A stretch of 6,024 nucleotides of DNA, taken from the NCBI GenBank assembly GCA_030147225.1, contig JASLAI010000159.1:1-6024 (forward strand), given 5' to 3'. The notes under the pieces were generated by a model. The model did not search any database and was not told where the DNA came from. It saw only the letters and a program-made list of their open reading frames with translations. The position numbers were made by a program, and so were the translations under genes. How positions within the stretch are numbered: the first letter of the stretch is position 1; every line of letters begins with the position of its first letter. This stretch comes from Planococcus sp. (in: firmicutes) (GTDB taxonomy: Bacteria; Bacillota; Bacilli; Bacillales_A; Planococcaceae). Positions 1-5,876 of this stretch are shown here, piece by piece.

Positions 1-1
1 T

Positions 2-820
2 ATCCTCATCGCACCAATTGTTTCCGAACAGATAAATTCTCTTGCAGACAATGCTCCGGAAATCATTGAAAATGCAGAGGATTATGGACAATATCTTTTG
101 AATCAGCGCGAACACTTGCCGGATTCTGTCCGGGAGCAAGTAAACAGCCTGACCGGACAATTTACAGACTGGGCATCCAATATCGGTTCTTGGATTTTAT
201 CGTCATTGATGGGGCTGTTATCAGGAGTTCTCGCACTTATTCTCGTACCTTTTTTCCTTGTATATATTCTAATTGATCATGAGAAGTTTGCACCGTTCAT
301 CGCTCATTTTTTCTCGGGTGAAAGAAAAACTTGGATTCGTAAAACCCTGCACGATGTGGATGAAACCTTAAAGTCCTATATCGTAGGACAATTATTTGTC
401 AGTTTGATTGTGGGGGCTATGTTGTTGATCGGCTACTTGATCATTGGTCTTGAATATGCCTTCCTACTCGCACTTATTGGAGTTGCGACTAATGTCATCC
501 CGTTCCTTGGACCTTATATTGCCGTAATTCCGGCAATGATCATTGCATTGGTCCAAGACCCAATCATGGTTGTGTATGTTGCTATCATCATGCTTGTGGC
601 TCAGCAAATCGAAGGAAATTTGATTACACCGAACATCATGGGCAACGCGCTCGATGTTCATCCGCTAACGGTTATTACATTAATACTAGCCGCTGGAAAC
701 ATTGCCGGTATCTGGGGCATCATCCTGGCAGTTCCTTTCTATGCTGTCGTTAAAACCATTGTCACCAATATCTACTCCAAACGGCAAGAGATCGAACACA
801 CAGCTACAAAAGAAGTGTAA
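2..820 (+). CDS. AI-2E family transporter (PF01594), 5' end missing
   Basis: This is the C-terminal 272 residues of a polytopic membrane protein of the AI-2E transporter family, whose members are usually about 350-380 residues. The frame is open to the left edge, so the true start lies outside the window; the in-frame TTG at 98 encodes an internal Leu. Visible residues 1-60 are a soluble, probably amphipathic region. Hydrophobic segments follow at about 62-91, 127-148, 152-184 and 187-202, then 221-255. Family hallmarks are PFFLVYILID (83-92), YIVGQ (126-130), NVIPFLGPYIAVIPA (164-178), EGNLITPNIMG (204-214) and HPLTVI (220-225). Family members have been linked to autoinducer-2 export or to Na+/H+ antiport; nothing here picks the substrate, so the name is a family label only. 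A terminator follows 12 bp after the stop, so this is the last gene of its unit. Confidence 0.93.
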   Translation: MLIAPIVSEQINSLADNAPEIIENAEDYGQYLLNQREHLPDSVREQVNSLTGQFTDWASNIGSWILSSLMGLLSGVLALILVPFFLVYILIDHEKFAPFIAHFFSGERKTWIRKTLHDVDETLKSYIVGQLFVSLIVGAMLLIGYLIIGLEYAFLLALIGVATNVIPFLGPYIAVIPAMIIALVQDPIMVVYVAIIMLVAQQIEGNLITPNIMGNALDVHPLTVITLILAAGNIAGIWGIILAVPFYAVVKTIVTNIYSKRQEIEHTATKEV

Positions 821-832
821 AACGAACTGCAT

Positions 833-870
833 AAAAAAAGCCGAGTGTTAACCAAACACTCGGCTTTTTT
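833..870. terminator. Bidirectional rho-independent terminator
   Basis: A perfect 10-bp GC-containing stem (840-849 with 855-864) encloses a 5-nt loop. It is flanked by seven A (833-839) and six T (865-870), which can extend the pairing to 16 bp. Read rightwards it ends the AI-2E-family gene (stop at 820). Read leftwards it presents a run of seven U and ends the M42 peptidase gene, whose stop codon is 7 bp away. One element therefore serves both convergent genes. Confidence 0.95.
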
Positions 871-877
871 GCTATCT

Positions 878-1957
878 TCATGTATCCAAAAAGTCTTTTC
901 CAACCAGCTCTTTTGAAGATAAAATAAACTCTTCCACTAAACGGACGGTATTTTCAAGATCCTCTAAATCAACAATTTCTATAGGTGTATGCGTATAGCG
1001 CGAAGGAATGGATATCACTCCTGATGAAACTCCTGTAGAAGTCATATGAATGGCTCCTGCATCTGTCCCAATTCCCATGAAAATCTCCTGCTGGTAAGGA
1101 ATGTCCTGCTCTACCGCAACTTTCTCTAGCAGACCTGTGACAAGCGGATGCGAAATCAAAGATTTATCCGCAATTTTTATACATGGGCCACCTCCAAGTG
1201 TTCTTGTCCCAGTCATCAAGACATCATACGTATCACTTGTTGGTGTGGTATCGATAGCCAATGCAAAGTCGGGTTTCTTATTTGGAGACAATACAGATGC
1301 TCCTCTTAACCCCACTTCTTCCTGTACGGTAAAAACGCAGTATAGATCGCCATGTGCTTTTTCCGGTTTTTCCTGAAGTCGGTCGATCAATTCAATTAAA
1401 ACCGCACAGCCTGCCCGGTCATCCAGCGCTTTACCGACTACCCGATTGCGCTTTTTATCGCCCGCTAATTTTAAACCGCTGCCATAGCTGACCGGCTGGC
1501 CGACTTTAATGCCCATCTCAAGAACTTCCTCTGCAGAAGTCGCTCCAACATCGATATATAAATCTCGATGAGAAGAGATCCGTTTTGGATCATCCCATTT
1601 CACATAGTGGACAGCTAAAGCACCGATTACGCCATCTACATAGCCATCTCTAGCTTTGATGGTGACAGGCTGAGCCAACAAAATCCGGTTATCAAAGCCG
1701 CCCAGCAATTCAAACCGTAATGTGCCATTCGGCTCGATTTTCTTAATGATAAAACCGATTTCATCTGCATGCGCCGCCAGCAAGATCGATGGCATCTCCG
1801 GATCAGTCGCATTTACTGTAGCAATCAAGTTGCCTAGAGCATCCACTTCCACCTTGTCCACTTTGTCTTGGATTTCACTTTTAATGTACCGTTGAACGTC
1901 CTGTTCAAAGCCACTCGGACCTACCAGTTCGCACAGATTTTTCAGCAATTCATACAA
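878..1957 (-). CDS. M42 family metallo-aminopeptidase (glutamyl aminopeptidase/FrvX type)
   Basis: This 359-residue protein is a cytoplasmic dinuclear metallopeptidase of MEROPS family M42, which removes N-terminal residues from short peptides; characterised members form large tetrahedral assemblies. The full active-site set is present: His63 and Asp65 in AHADEIGF, Asp179/Asp180 in KALDDRAG, the Glu213-Glu214 pair in VQEEVGLRGA, Asp236 in AIDTTP and His323 in YTHTPIE. The N-terminal LCELVGPSGFE is also typical of the family, and the length is normal. The start is a TTG at 1957; an in-frame TGA lies two codons upstream and AAGGTGGG is well placed, so a longer start is excluded. The ATG at 1953 is out of frame. 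The gene follows the peptide-binding lipoprotein gene by 21 bp with no terminator between, so co-transcription is likely and imported peptides are plausible substrates. Residue specificity (Glu, Leu or broader) cannot be read from sequence. Confidence 0.95.
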   Translation of the reverse strand: MYELLKNLCELVGPSGFEQDVQRYIKSEIQDKVDKVEVDALGNLIATVNATDPEMPSILLAAHADEIGFIIKKIEPNGTLRFELLGGFDNRILLAQPVTIKARDGYVDGVIGALAVHYVKWDDPKRISSHRDLYIDVGATSAEEVLEMGIKVGQPVSYGSGLKLAGDKKRNRVVGKALDDRAGCAVLIELIDRLQEKPEKAHGDLYCVFTVQEEVGLRGASVLSPNKKPDFALAIDTTPTSDTYDVLMTGTRTLGGGPCIKIADKSLISHPLVTGLLEKVAVEQDIPYQQEIFMGIGTDAGAIHMTSTGVSSGVISIPSRYTHTPIEIVDLEDLENTVRLVEEFILSSKELVGKDFLDT

Positions 1958-1964
1958 AACTCAT

Positions 1965-1972
1965 CCCACCTT
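1965..1972 (-). promoter_or_regulatory. Ribosome binding site for the TTG-started M42 gene
   Basis: On the minus strand AAGGTGGG lies 7 nt before the TTG at 1957. Its AGGTG core matches the anti-SD complement GGAGGTGA. Because an in-frame TGA lies just upstream of the TTG, this site fixes TTG as the start codon. The site also falls in the 21-bp gap after the lipoprotein stop codon. Confidence 0.8.
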
Positions 1973-1978
1973 GAACTT

Positions 1979-3616
1979 TTAGTTTGATAGATAGACATCT
2001 GTCATCAAGTCATTGCTCATTGGGTGAGGCTTATAATCTTCCACGTAATCGCTTTGTGCAAGCGGAGGAGTCGTATAAGCTAGCATCACCCATGGCGCAT
2101 CTTCTTGGAACAGTGCTTGCGCTTCCTTATAAAGCTCTGTCCGTTTCTCCTGATCGATAGTTTCCCGCGCTTCCGTAATCAGGGAGGTGAACTCGTCGCT
2201 CTTGTAGAAAGCGATATTCTGTGCAGGCACTTCTGCATTCGTCTTGCTCAAGTTCGGATACAGGAAGTTATCAGGATCGGCCATTACACCCGTCCAGCCA
2301 TACATCGCCATACTATGCTTTCCGCTTTTCGTATCATCGAGATAAGTAGCCCATTCCATTGAGACAATATCTGCGGTGATACCGATTTCGGATAAATCCG
2401 ATTGAATCGCTTCAGCAATTTTCATAGGCTCCGGCAAGTACGGACGCGGATTGCTCATGGTATACAATTCTGTTTCAAAACCATTCTCGTAGCCGGCTTC
2501 AGCCAACAGCTTTTTCGCTTCTTCGACATTGTAATCGTATTTCTCTAATGTATCGTCATGGCTCCATAGCGACGGAGGCAATGGACTCGTAGCTGGATCC
2601 GCCAATCCATTATAAAACGCATCGACGATTTCCTCTTTATTGATTGCCATATTGATCGCTTTGCGTACTAAAGGATCATCAAACGGTTCTTTCTCCATAT
2701 TGAAGGCCATATAGCCGATATTGAAACTTGGGCGTTTCTGCAGCTCGAGTCCTTGTGTTTCTTCCACGATAGTAGTGTCGCCTGCGTTCATTCCATCCAA
2801 AACGTCAATTTCCCCTGTCTGCAAAGCGTTCAAACGCGCCGCGTTTTCAGGAATCACCTGATAGATGAGCTTGTCCAGATACGGTTTTCCTTCCATCCAG
2901 TAATCAGGATTTTTCGCCAATGTAATGGTGCTATTGCGGCTCCATTCTTCAAACATAAATGGACCGGTTCCCACCGGATGTTCATATAACTCAGCACCAT
3001 ACTGTTCAATAGCAGCCGGACTTGCAATCCCGAACATGGAAATAGCTAAATAACTGAGGAACGGAGCGGTTTTGCGCTTCAGTTTGATTTCAAGTTCGTG
3101 TTCGCCTGTCGCTAGGACATGCTCGATCAAATGATTCTCGTCTCCTTTAAATCCACCATATAAGAAAGGATAATAAGGAAAGTCTCCTTGGTGATACGGG
3201 TTGTCCGAATCCATCCAGCGTTCAAAATTAAAGACGACGGCCTCCGCATTAAAGTCGGTTCCGTCATGGAATGTAACGCCTTCGCGCAATTGGAATGTCC
3301 ATGTCAGACCGTCTTCACTGGAACTGTATTCGGTTGCCAGCTTCGGCTGTAATTCTAAATTATGATCGTACTCCAGCAAAGTTTCAAAAACATTATGGGT
3401 CACACGTATAGATTCTCCATCCGTGACATTAATCGGATCCAGTCCAACAGAATCCGCACCGCGGCCATAAATCAAAGTCCCTCCCTGTTTGTCCTCCTCC
3501 GTCATTTCTCCCGCACTGTTTTCTGTATTCGCTGTTTCAGTGTTACTTGAACAAGCAGCAAGCAATAAAACCAAAACCAGTAAAAGATAACGTGAACTAT
3601 ATAGCCTTTTCTTCAT
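1979..3616 (-). CDS. Dipeptide/oligopeptide ABC transporter substrate-binding lipoprotein (SBP_bac_5)
   Basis: This 545-residue protein is an extracytoplasmic solute-binding protein of family 5 (PF00496, DppA/OppA type) that hands peptides to an ABC importer. Residues 1-22 are a lipoprotein signal peptide: KKR, a hydrophobic core, and lipobox LAAC with Cys22 as the lipid-anchored residue. A Ser/Thr/Asn/Glu linker follows to about residue 44. Family hallmarks are LTWTFQLREGVTFHDG (104-119), PVGTGPF (214-220), NPDYW (236-240) and GWTG...DPDNF (440-451). The middle and C-terminal parts read most like E. coli DppA. The start at 3616 is chosen over an in-frame ATG at 3634 because the six codons between would contain the ribosome binding site. 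No permease or ATPase gene is beside it. The residue aligned by eye with DppA Asp408 is Val444 here, so a dipeptide ligand is not assured; NikA- or GsiB-like ligands (metal chelates, glutathione) are alternatives. Confidence 0.93.
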   Translation of the reverse strand: MKKRLYSSRYLLLVLVLLLAACSSNTETANTENSAGEMTEEDKQGGTLIYGRGADSVGLDPINVTDGESIRVTHNVFETLLEYDHNLELQPKLATEYSSSEDGLTWTFQLREGVTFHDGTDFNAEAVVFNFERWMDSDNPYHQGDFPYYPFLYGGFKGDENHLIEHVLATGEHELEIKLKRKTAPFLSYLAISMFGIASPAAIEQYGAELYEHPVGTGPFMFEEWSRNSTITLAKNPDYWMEGKPYLDKLIYQVIPENAARLNALQTGEIDVLDGMNAGDTTIVEETQGLELQKRPSFNIGYMAFNMEKEPFDDPLVRKAINMAINKEEIVDAFYNGLADPATSPLPPSLWSHDDTLEKYDYNVEEAKKLLAEAGYENGFETELYTMSNPRPYLPEPMKIAEAIQSDLSEIGITADIVSMEWATYLDDTKSGKHSMAMYGWTGVMADPDNFLYPNLSKTNAEVPAQNIAFYKSDEFTSLITEARETIDQEKRTELYKEAQALFQEDAPWVMLAYTTPPLAQSDYVEDYKPHPMSNDLMTDVYLSN

Positions 3617-3619
3617 CTT

Positions 3620-3629
3620 CTTTCCTCCC
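3620..3629 (-). promoter_or_regulatory. Ribosome binding site that decides the lipoprotein start
   Basis: GGGAGGAAAG on the minus strand contains GGAGG (3624-3628), 7 nt before the ATG at 3616. An in-frame ATG at 3634 would extend the protein by six residues (MQGGKK), but those codons are the ribosome binding site itself. Starting at 3616 also gives a standard lipoprotein N-terminus, MKKRLYSS. Confidence 0.9.
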
Positions 3630-3706
3630 TGCATGTCTTTTTCATTTTTTGTCTACATAACGGAAGCTAATTATGGTAGTCAGCAAACAAAAAGAATATA
3701 AAATTA

Positions 3707-3735
3707 AGTATATTCATTTTAATTAAAATTATCAA
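3707..3735 (-). promoter_or_regulatory. Sigma-A promoter for the lipoprotein-M42 peptidase unit
   Basis: On the minus strand, -35 TTGATA (3735-3730, 5 of 6 to consensus) and -10 TATACT (3712-3707, 5 of 6) are separated by exactly 17 bp. Transcription would begin near 3700, giving a leader of about 84 nt. The 17-bp spacer is largely filled by the 14-bp perfect palindrome ATTTTAATTAAAAT (3716-3729), which may be an operator or just AT-rich composition. Confidence 0.75.
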
Positions 3736-3756
3736 ATAAATATCAGAAATATTTAT
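3736..3756. promoter_or_regulatory. Inverted repeat next to the -35 box; possible CodY-type site
   Basis: Arms ATAAATAT (3736-3743) and ATATTTAT (3749-3756) flank CAGAA. The 15-mer at 3738-3752 matches the CodY consensus AATTTTCWGAAAATT at 11 of 15 positions and keeps the CAG core. It sits directly upstream of the lipoprotein promoter's -35 box. CodY is known to control peptide transport genes such as dpp in Bacillus subtilis. Matches of this quality are not rare in AT-rich DNA, so this is a suggestion only. Confidence 0.35.
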
Positions 3757-3807
3757 ACCTCTCCCTTTACTTTGGGCCTCTCTTGTCAGGCTCCCTTAGA
3801 AAATCTT

Positions 3808-3836
3808 TTGAATCATGTGCTTTTCTCTTCTATTAC
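3808..3836 (+). promoter_or_regulatory. Candidate promoter for the alpha/beta hydrolase gene
   Basis: -35 TTGAAT (3808-3813, 4 of 6) and -10 TATTAC (3831-3836, 4 of 6) are 17 bp apart. Transcription would begin near 3843, about 73 nt before the start codon. A second possible -10, TATAAG (3840-3845), lies just downstream but has no good -35. Both hexamers are weak, which would fit a regulated gene. Confidence 0.45.
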
Positions 3837-3851
3837 GGGTATAAGGTTCTT

Positions 3852-3865
3852 ATGCACTAGTGCAT
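3852..3865. promoter_or_regulatory. Perfect 14-bp palindrome, candidate operator
   Basis: ATGCACTAGTGCAT is a perfect palindrome. It starts about 9 bp after the predicted transcription start of the hydrolase gene and ends 50 bp before its ATG. Size, symmetry and position suit the operator of a dimeric repressor such as a TetR- or MarR-type protein. No regulator gene lies in the window, so the binding protein is unknown. Confidence 0.5.
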
Positions 3866-3869
3866 TGTC

Positions 3870-3880
3870 GTAGCTGCTAC
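3870..3880. repeat. Short inverted repeat GTAGC-T-GCTAC
   Basis: Two 5-bp arms around a single T lie 4 bp downstream of the 14-bp palindrome and 35 bp before the hydrolase start codon. It may be a second half of a compound operator, or chance. Confidence 0.3.
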
Positions 3881-3915
3881 TCATAATTCTTACTTTTAGA
3901 GGAGGAAAGTTACTT

Positions 3916-4710
3916 ATGCCATATGCTTTAATGGAAGATGACACATCTTTATACTATGAGATCAACGGTCAGGGAACGCCTATTGTTTTTGTCCATCCCC
4001 CTGTTATGGGGCACAGAGTTTTTAAACATCAAAAAAGACTCTCTAAAGATTATCAGCCCATTTTCTATGATCTTCGGGGCCATGGTCGAAGTTCACAGGG
4101 GAACACACCTTTATCGATAGAGCTTTTAGCTAAAGATATAAAATGCTTATTAGACGAACTGAATATCCGTAAAGCCGTTGTATGTGGGTTTTCCAATGGT
4201 GGTACAATTGCACAGGAATTTGCACTGTTATATCCTGAGCGGACAGAGGCTCTTATTTTATGTGGCAGCTATTCGCAAGTTAATAGCTTCAACTTAAAGA
4301 GTATGCTCAGATTTGGTATGGCGATGGCTAAAATTCGTAAAATTCCATTGGTCGCCAAAATTCAAGCAAAGTCTCATAAATACTTTAAAGAAGACGAAGC
4401 TGAATTCTATGAATACGGCAAATCAGCTCATTCTGAGAGTGTTTATGAATTTTGCAAAGCCGGTCTTTACTACAATTCCACGCCATCTCTTTACCGTTTA
4501 AGTATGCCTGTGTTATTGGTTTATGGTTCACTTGAAAAAACGATGCACCATTATAGGCTCCCTTTTCAAAAATATGCATCAAACCTTAAAGTAGTTTACA
4601 TTGAAGGAGCCAACCATGAAGTACCACCTCGCCAGTTTCCTGAGTTTAACCAATTGATCCATCAATTTTTACAATCACAAAGAAAAAAAGAAGTGACTAT
4701 AAAGCTCTGA
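3916..4710 (+). CDS. Alpha/beta hydrolase family protein
   Basis: This 264-residue protein is a soluble single-domain alpha/beta-fold hydrolase of the COG0596 type. There is no signal peptide, so it is probably cytoplasmic. The oxyanion strand is IVFVHPPVMGH (23-33), followed by FYDLRGHGRSS (50-60), the nucleophile elbow GFSNGG with Ser93, a helical cap around 120-190, strand PVLLVYG (198-204), and catalytic His234 in GANHEVP. Glu207, three residues after the conserved Gly204, occupies the place where relatives normally have the acidic Asp. AGGAGG (3900-3905) lies 10 nt before the ATG. The gene stands alone: its divergent neighbour reads away and a terminator lies downstream. Its GC is about 40 percent against about 49 percent in a counted stretch of the lipoprotein gene, hinting at separate origin. 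The substrate cannot be told; esterase, peptidase or lactonase activity would all fit the fold. Confidence 0.9.
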   Translation: MPYALMEDDTSLYYEINGQGTPIVFVHPPVMGHRVFKHQKRLSKDYQPIFYDLRGHGRSSQGNTPLSIELLAKDIKCLLDELNIRKAVVCGFSNGGTIAQEFALLYPERTEALILCGSYSQVNSFNLKSMLRFGMAMAKIRKIPLVAKIQAKSHKYFKEDEAEFYEYGKSAHSESVYEFCKAGLYYNSTPSLYRLSMPVLLVYGSLEKTMHHYRLPFQKYASNLKVVYIEGANHEVPPRQFPEFNQLIHQFLQSQRKKEVTIKL

Positions 4711-4825
4711 TGGACACAGTGCAAATTGAGAAAGTGTTCTATCCCACTGGTTTACAATTCAAGAAATTTAGCCTGAGAAATTCAAATTACAAATAAAATT
4801 TTAAAGTACGTATTCATAAGTGCGC

Positions 4826-4867
4826 AAATAAGGCATTCCACTTTAATAAAAGCGGAATGCCTTATTT
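4826..4867. terminator. Long bidirectional hairpin terminator between convergent genes
   Basis: A 14-bp perfect stem (4826-4839 with 4854-4867) continues after one A/C mismatch into 4 more pairs (4841-4844 with 4849-4852) around an AATA loop. The ends are AAATAA and TTATTT, giving partial U tracts in both directions. It lies 7 bp beyond the ISP stop codon and 115 bp after the hydrolase stop codon, so it probably ends both transcripts. The stretch 4711-4825 shows nothing else recognisable. Confidence 0.85.
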
Positions 4868-4874
4868 GATATTT

Positions 4875-5876
4875 CTATTTTCTTCTGTTTTGCTGGGAGA
4901 CTGTGTTATGAGAAGAGTTTACCAGTTTGAATAATTGTTCAATTTTGTTCATAACGTCCAGGGCCAACAAGCCATTTCCTTCAGCGGTTTTTGGATAGCC
5001 GAGCGGCATGGTGCGGCGAACCAACTGTGCATATAATTCGGCTTCTGTCAGTTCACGAGCAAACTCTTTTTCTGCAATATTTTTGATCAAGACCAAAGCC
5101 CCCGAAACATGTGGCGTCGCCATCGAAGTGCCTGATAAACTGGCATACTTTCCTCCAGGGAACGTTGAGTAAATATCAACTCCTGGAGCCACCAGGTCAA
5201 TTTCATCGTTTGTATTGCTAAAGTTTGCAATCCTGCGGTCGAAATCCACTGCTCCGACTTGAATTACTTCCCCGTATGCTCCTGGATATGCAAATTCATC
5301 GGTATCGTGAATATCATCTCCTTCGTTCCCTGCAGCACAGACAACCGGTATACCTGCCCTCACCGCACGACGGATTGCAGCATAAAGCTCTTCTACATCT
5401 TCCGGACCGCCCAGCGACATGGAAATGACACTCACTGTCTCCTCCTTCGGCCCTTTCCACTCTATCGCAAAGTGGATTGCATCGATAATCCCTTGGTATT
5501 CCCCACTGCCTTCCCCCGTTAGAACTTTCAAGATGAGCAAATGTGCTTCAGGCGCAACCCCTGCTATTCCTTTATCCGTTCTGAAAGACGCGGCAACAGT
5601 TCCCGCTACATGCGTACCATGGCCATTGTTATCATCGAAGTTATCAGCATCTCCATTAAAATCGGAAGTGAAATTTCTACCGCCAATGATACGATCTTGG
5701 AGATCGGGGTGGTCTCGTTGACAGCCAGTATCCAGAATAGCAACAATATTGCCTTTCCCTCTTTCTGCATCGTCCCATACTTCCGGTGCCTGAATCATAC
5801 GAACTCCTTCCGGAATCTGTGACGCTTGTTCAGCTATTTCTTCCACACGGTAAGGAATTAAATGTAAAGTCGCCAT
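4875..5876 (-). CDS. isp: Intracellular subtilisin-like serine protease (ISP, family S8)
   Basis: This 333-residue protein matches Bacillus intracellular serine proteases along its length (B. subtilis IspA is about 319 residues). These enzymes degrade cytoplasmic proteins and need calcium. There is no signal peptide. Instead, residues 6-9 are LIPY, the ISP propeptide motif that lies across and blocks the active site until the N-terminus is cut. The catalytic triad is Asp49 (AILDTG), His86 (GHGTHVAG) and Ser251 (SGTSMATPH); Asn184 in AAGNEG forms the oxyanion hole. SMSLGG (152-157) is the substrate-binding strand. Compared by eye with B. subtilis IspA there are about six extra residues near 142-147 (GPKEET) and a different, Asn/Gln-rich C-terminal tail (320-333). 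The ATG at 5876 has GAGGAG 8 nt upstream and gives the normal ISP N-terminus. The gene is followed by a terminator and appears to be the last of its transcript. Confidence 0.96.
   Translation of the reverse strand: MATLHLIPYRVEEIAEQASQIPEGVRMIQAPEVWDDAERGKGNIVAILDTGCQRDHPDLQDRIIGGRNFTSDFNGDADNFDDNNGHGTHVAGTVAASFRTDKGIAGVAPEAHLLILKVLTGEGSGEYQGIIDAIHFAIEWKGPKEETVSVISMSLGGPEDVEELYAAIRRAVRAGIPVVCAAGNEGDDIHDTDEFAYPGAYGEVIQVGAVDFDRRIANFSNTNDEIDLVAPGVDIYSTFPGGKYASLSGTSMATPHVSGALVLIKNIAEKEFARELTEAELYAQLVRRTMPLGYPKTAEGNGLLALDVMNKIEQLFKLVNSSHNTVSQQNRRK

Noticed and set aside
98..820. A complete AI-2E-family gene starting at the TTG at 98
   Set aside because: The same frame is open back to position 2 with family-like sequence, and the family is about 100 residues longer than a protein starting here would be, so the gene is truncated by the window edge.
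1101..1376. Plus-strand open frame opposite the M42 gene
   Set aside because: It is the antisense shadow of conserved M42 sequence including the catalytic Glu pair region, with no ribosome binding site.
3617..3634. Upstream ATG at 3634 as the lipoprotein start
   Set aside because: Its first six codons form the ribosome binding site GGGAGGAAAG for the ATG at 3616, and the shorter form has a typical lipoprotein signal.
3646..3693. Imperfect fold in the lipoprotein mRNA leader (TTTTTGT/ACAAAAA outer arms and CTACCATAA/TTATGTAG inner arms), considered as a riboswitch
   Set aside because: The pairing is AT-rich and interrupted, matches no riboswitch class I know, and has no terminator stem or U tract.
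3938..4120. Alternative-frame open reading frame inside the hydrolase gene
   Set aside because: The overlapping frame carries the complete alpha/beta hydrolase motifs and the only good ribosome binding site.
5225..5822. Several overlapping plus-strand open frames antisense to the ISP gene
   Set aside because: They lie opposite a gene with full family similarity, have no ribosome binding sites or recognisable domains, and overlap one another.
4875..5876. Secreted extracellular subtilisin
   Set aside because: There is no signal peptide or long inhibitor-like propeptide; the LIPY motif at residues 6-9 is the mark of the intracellular type.
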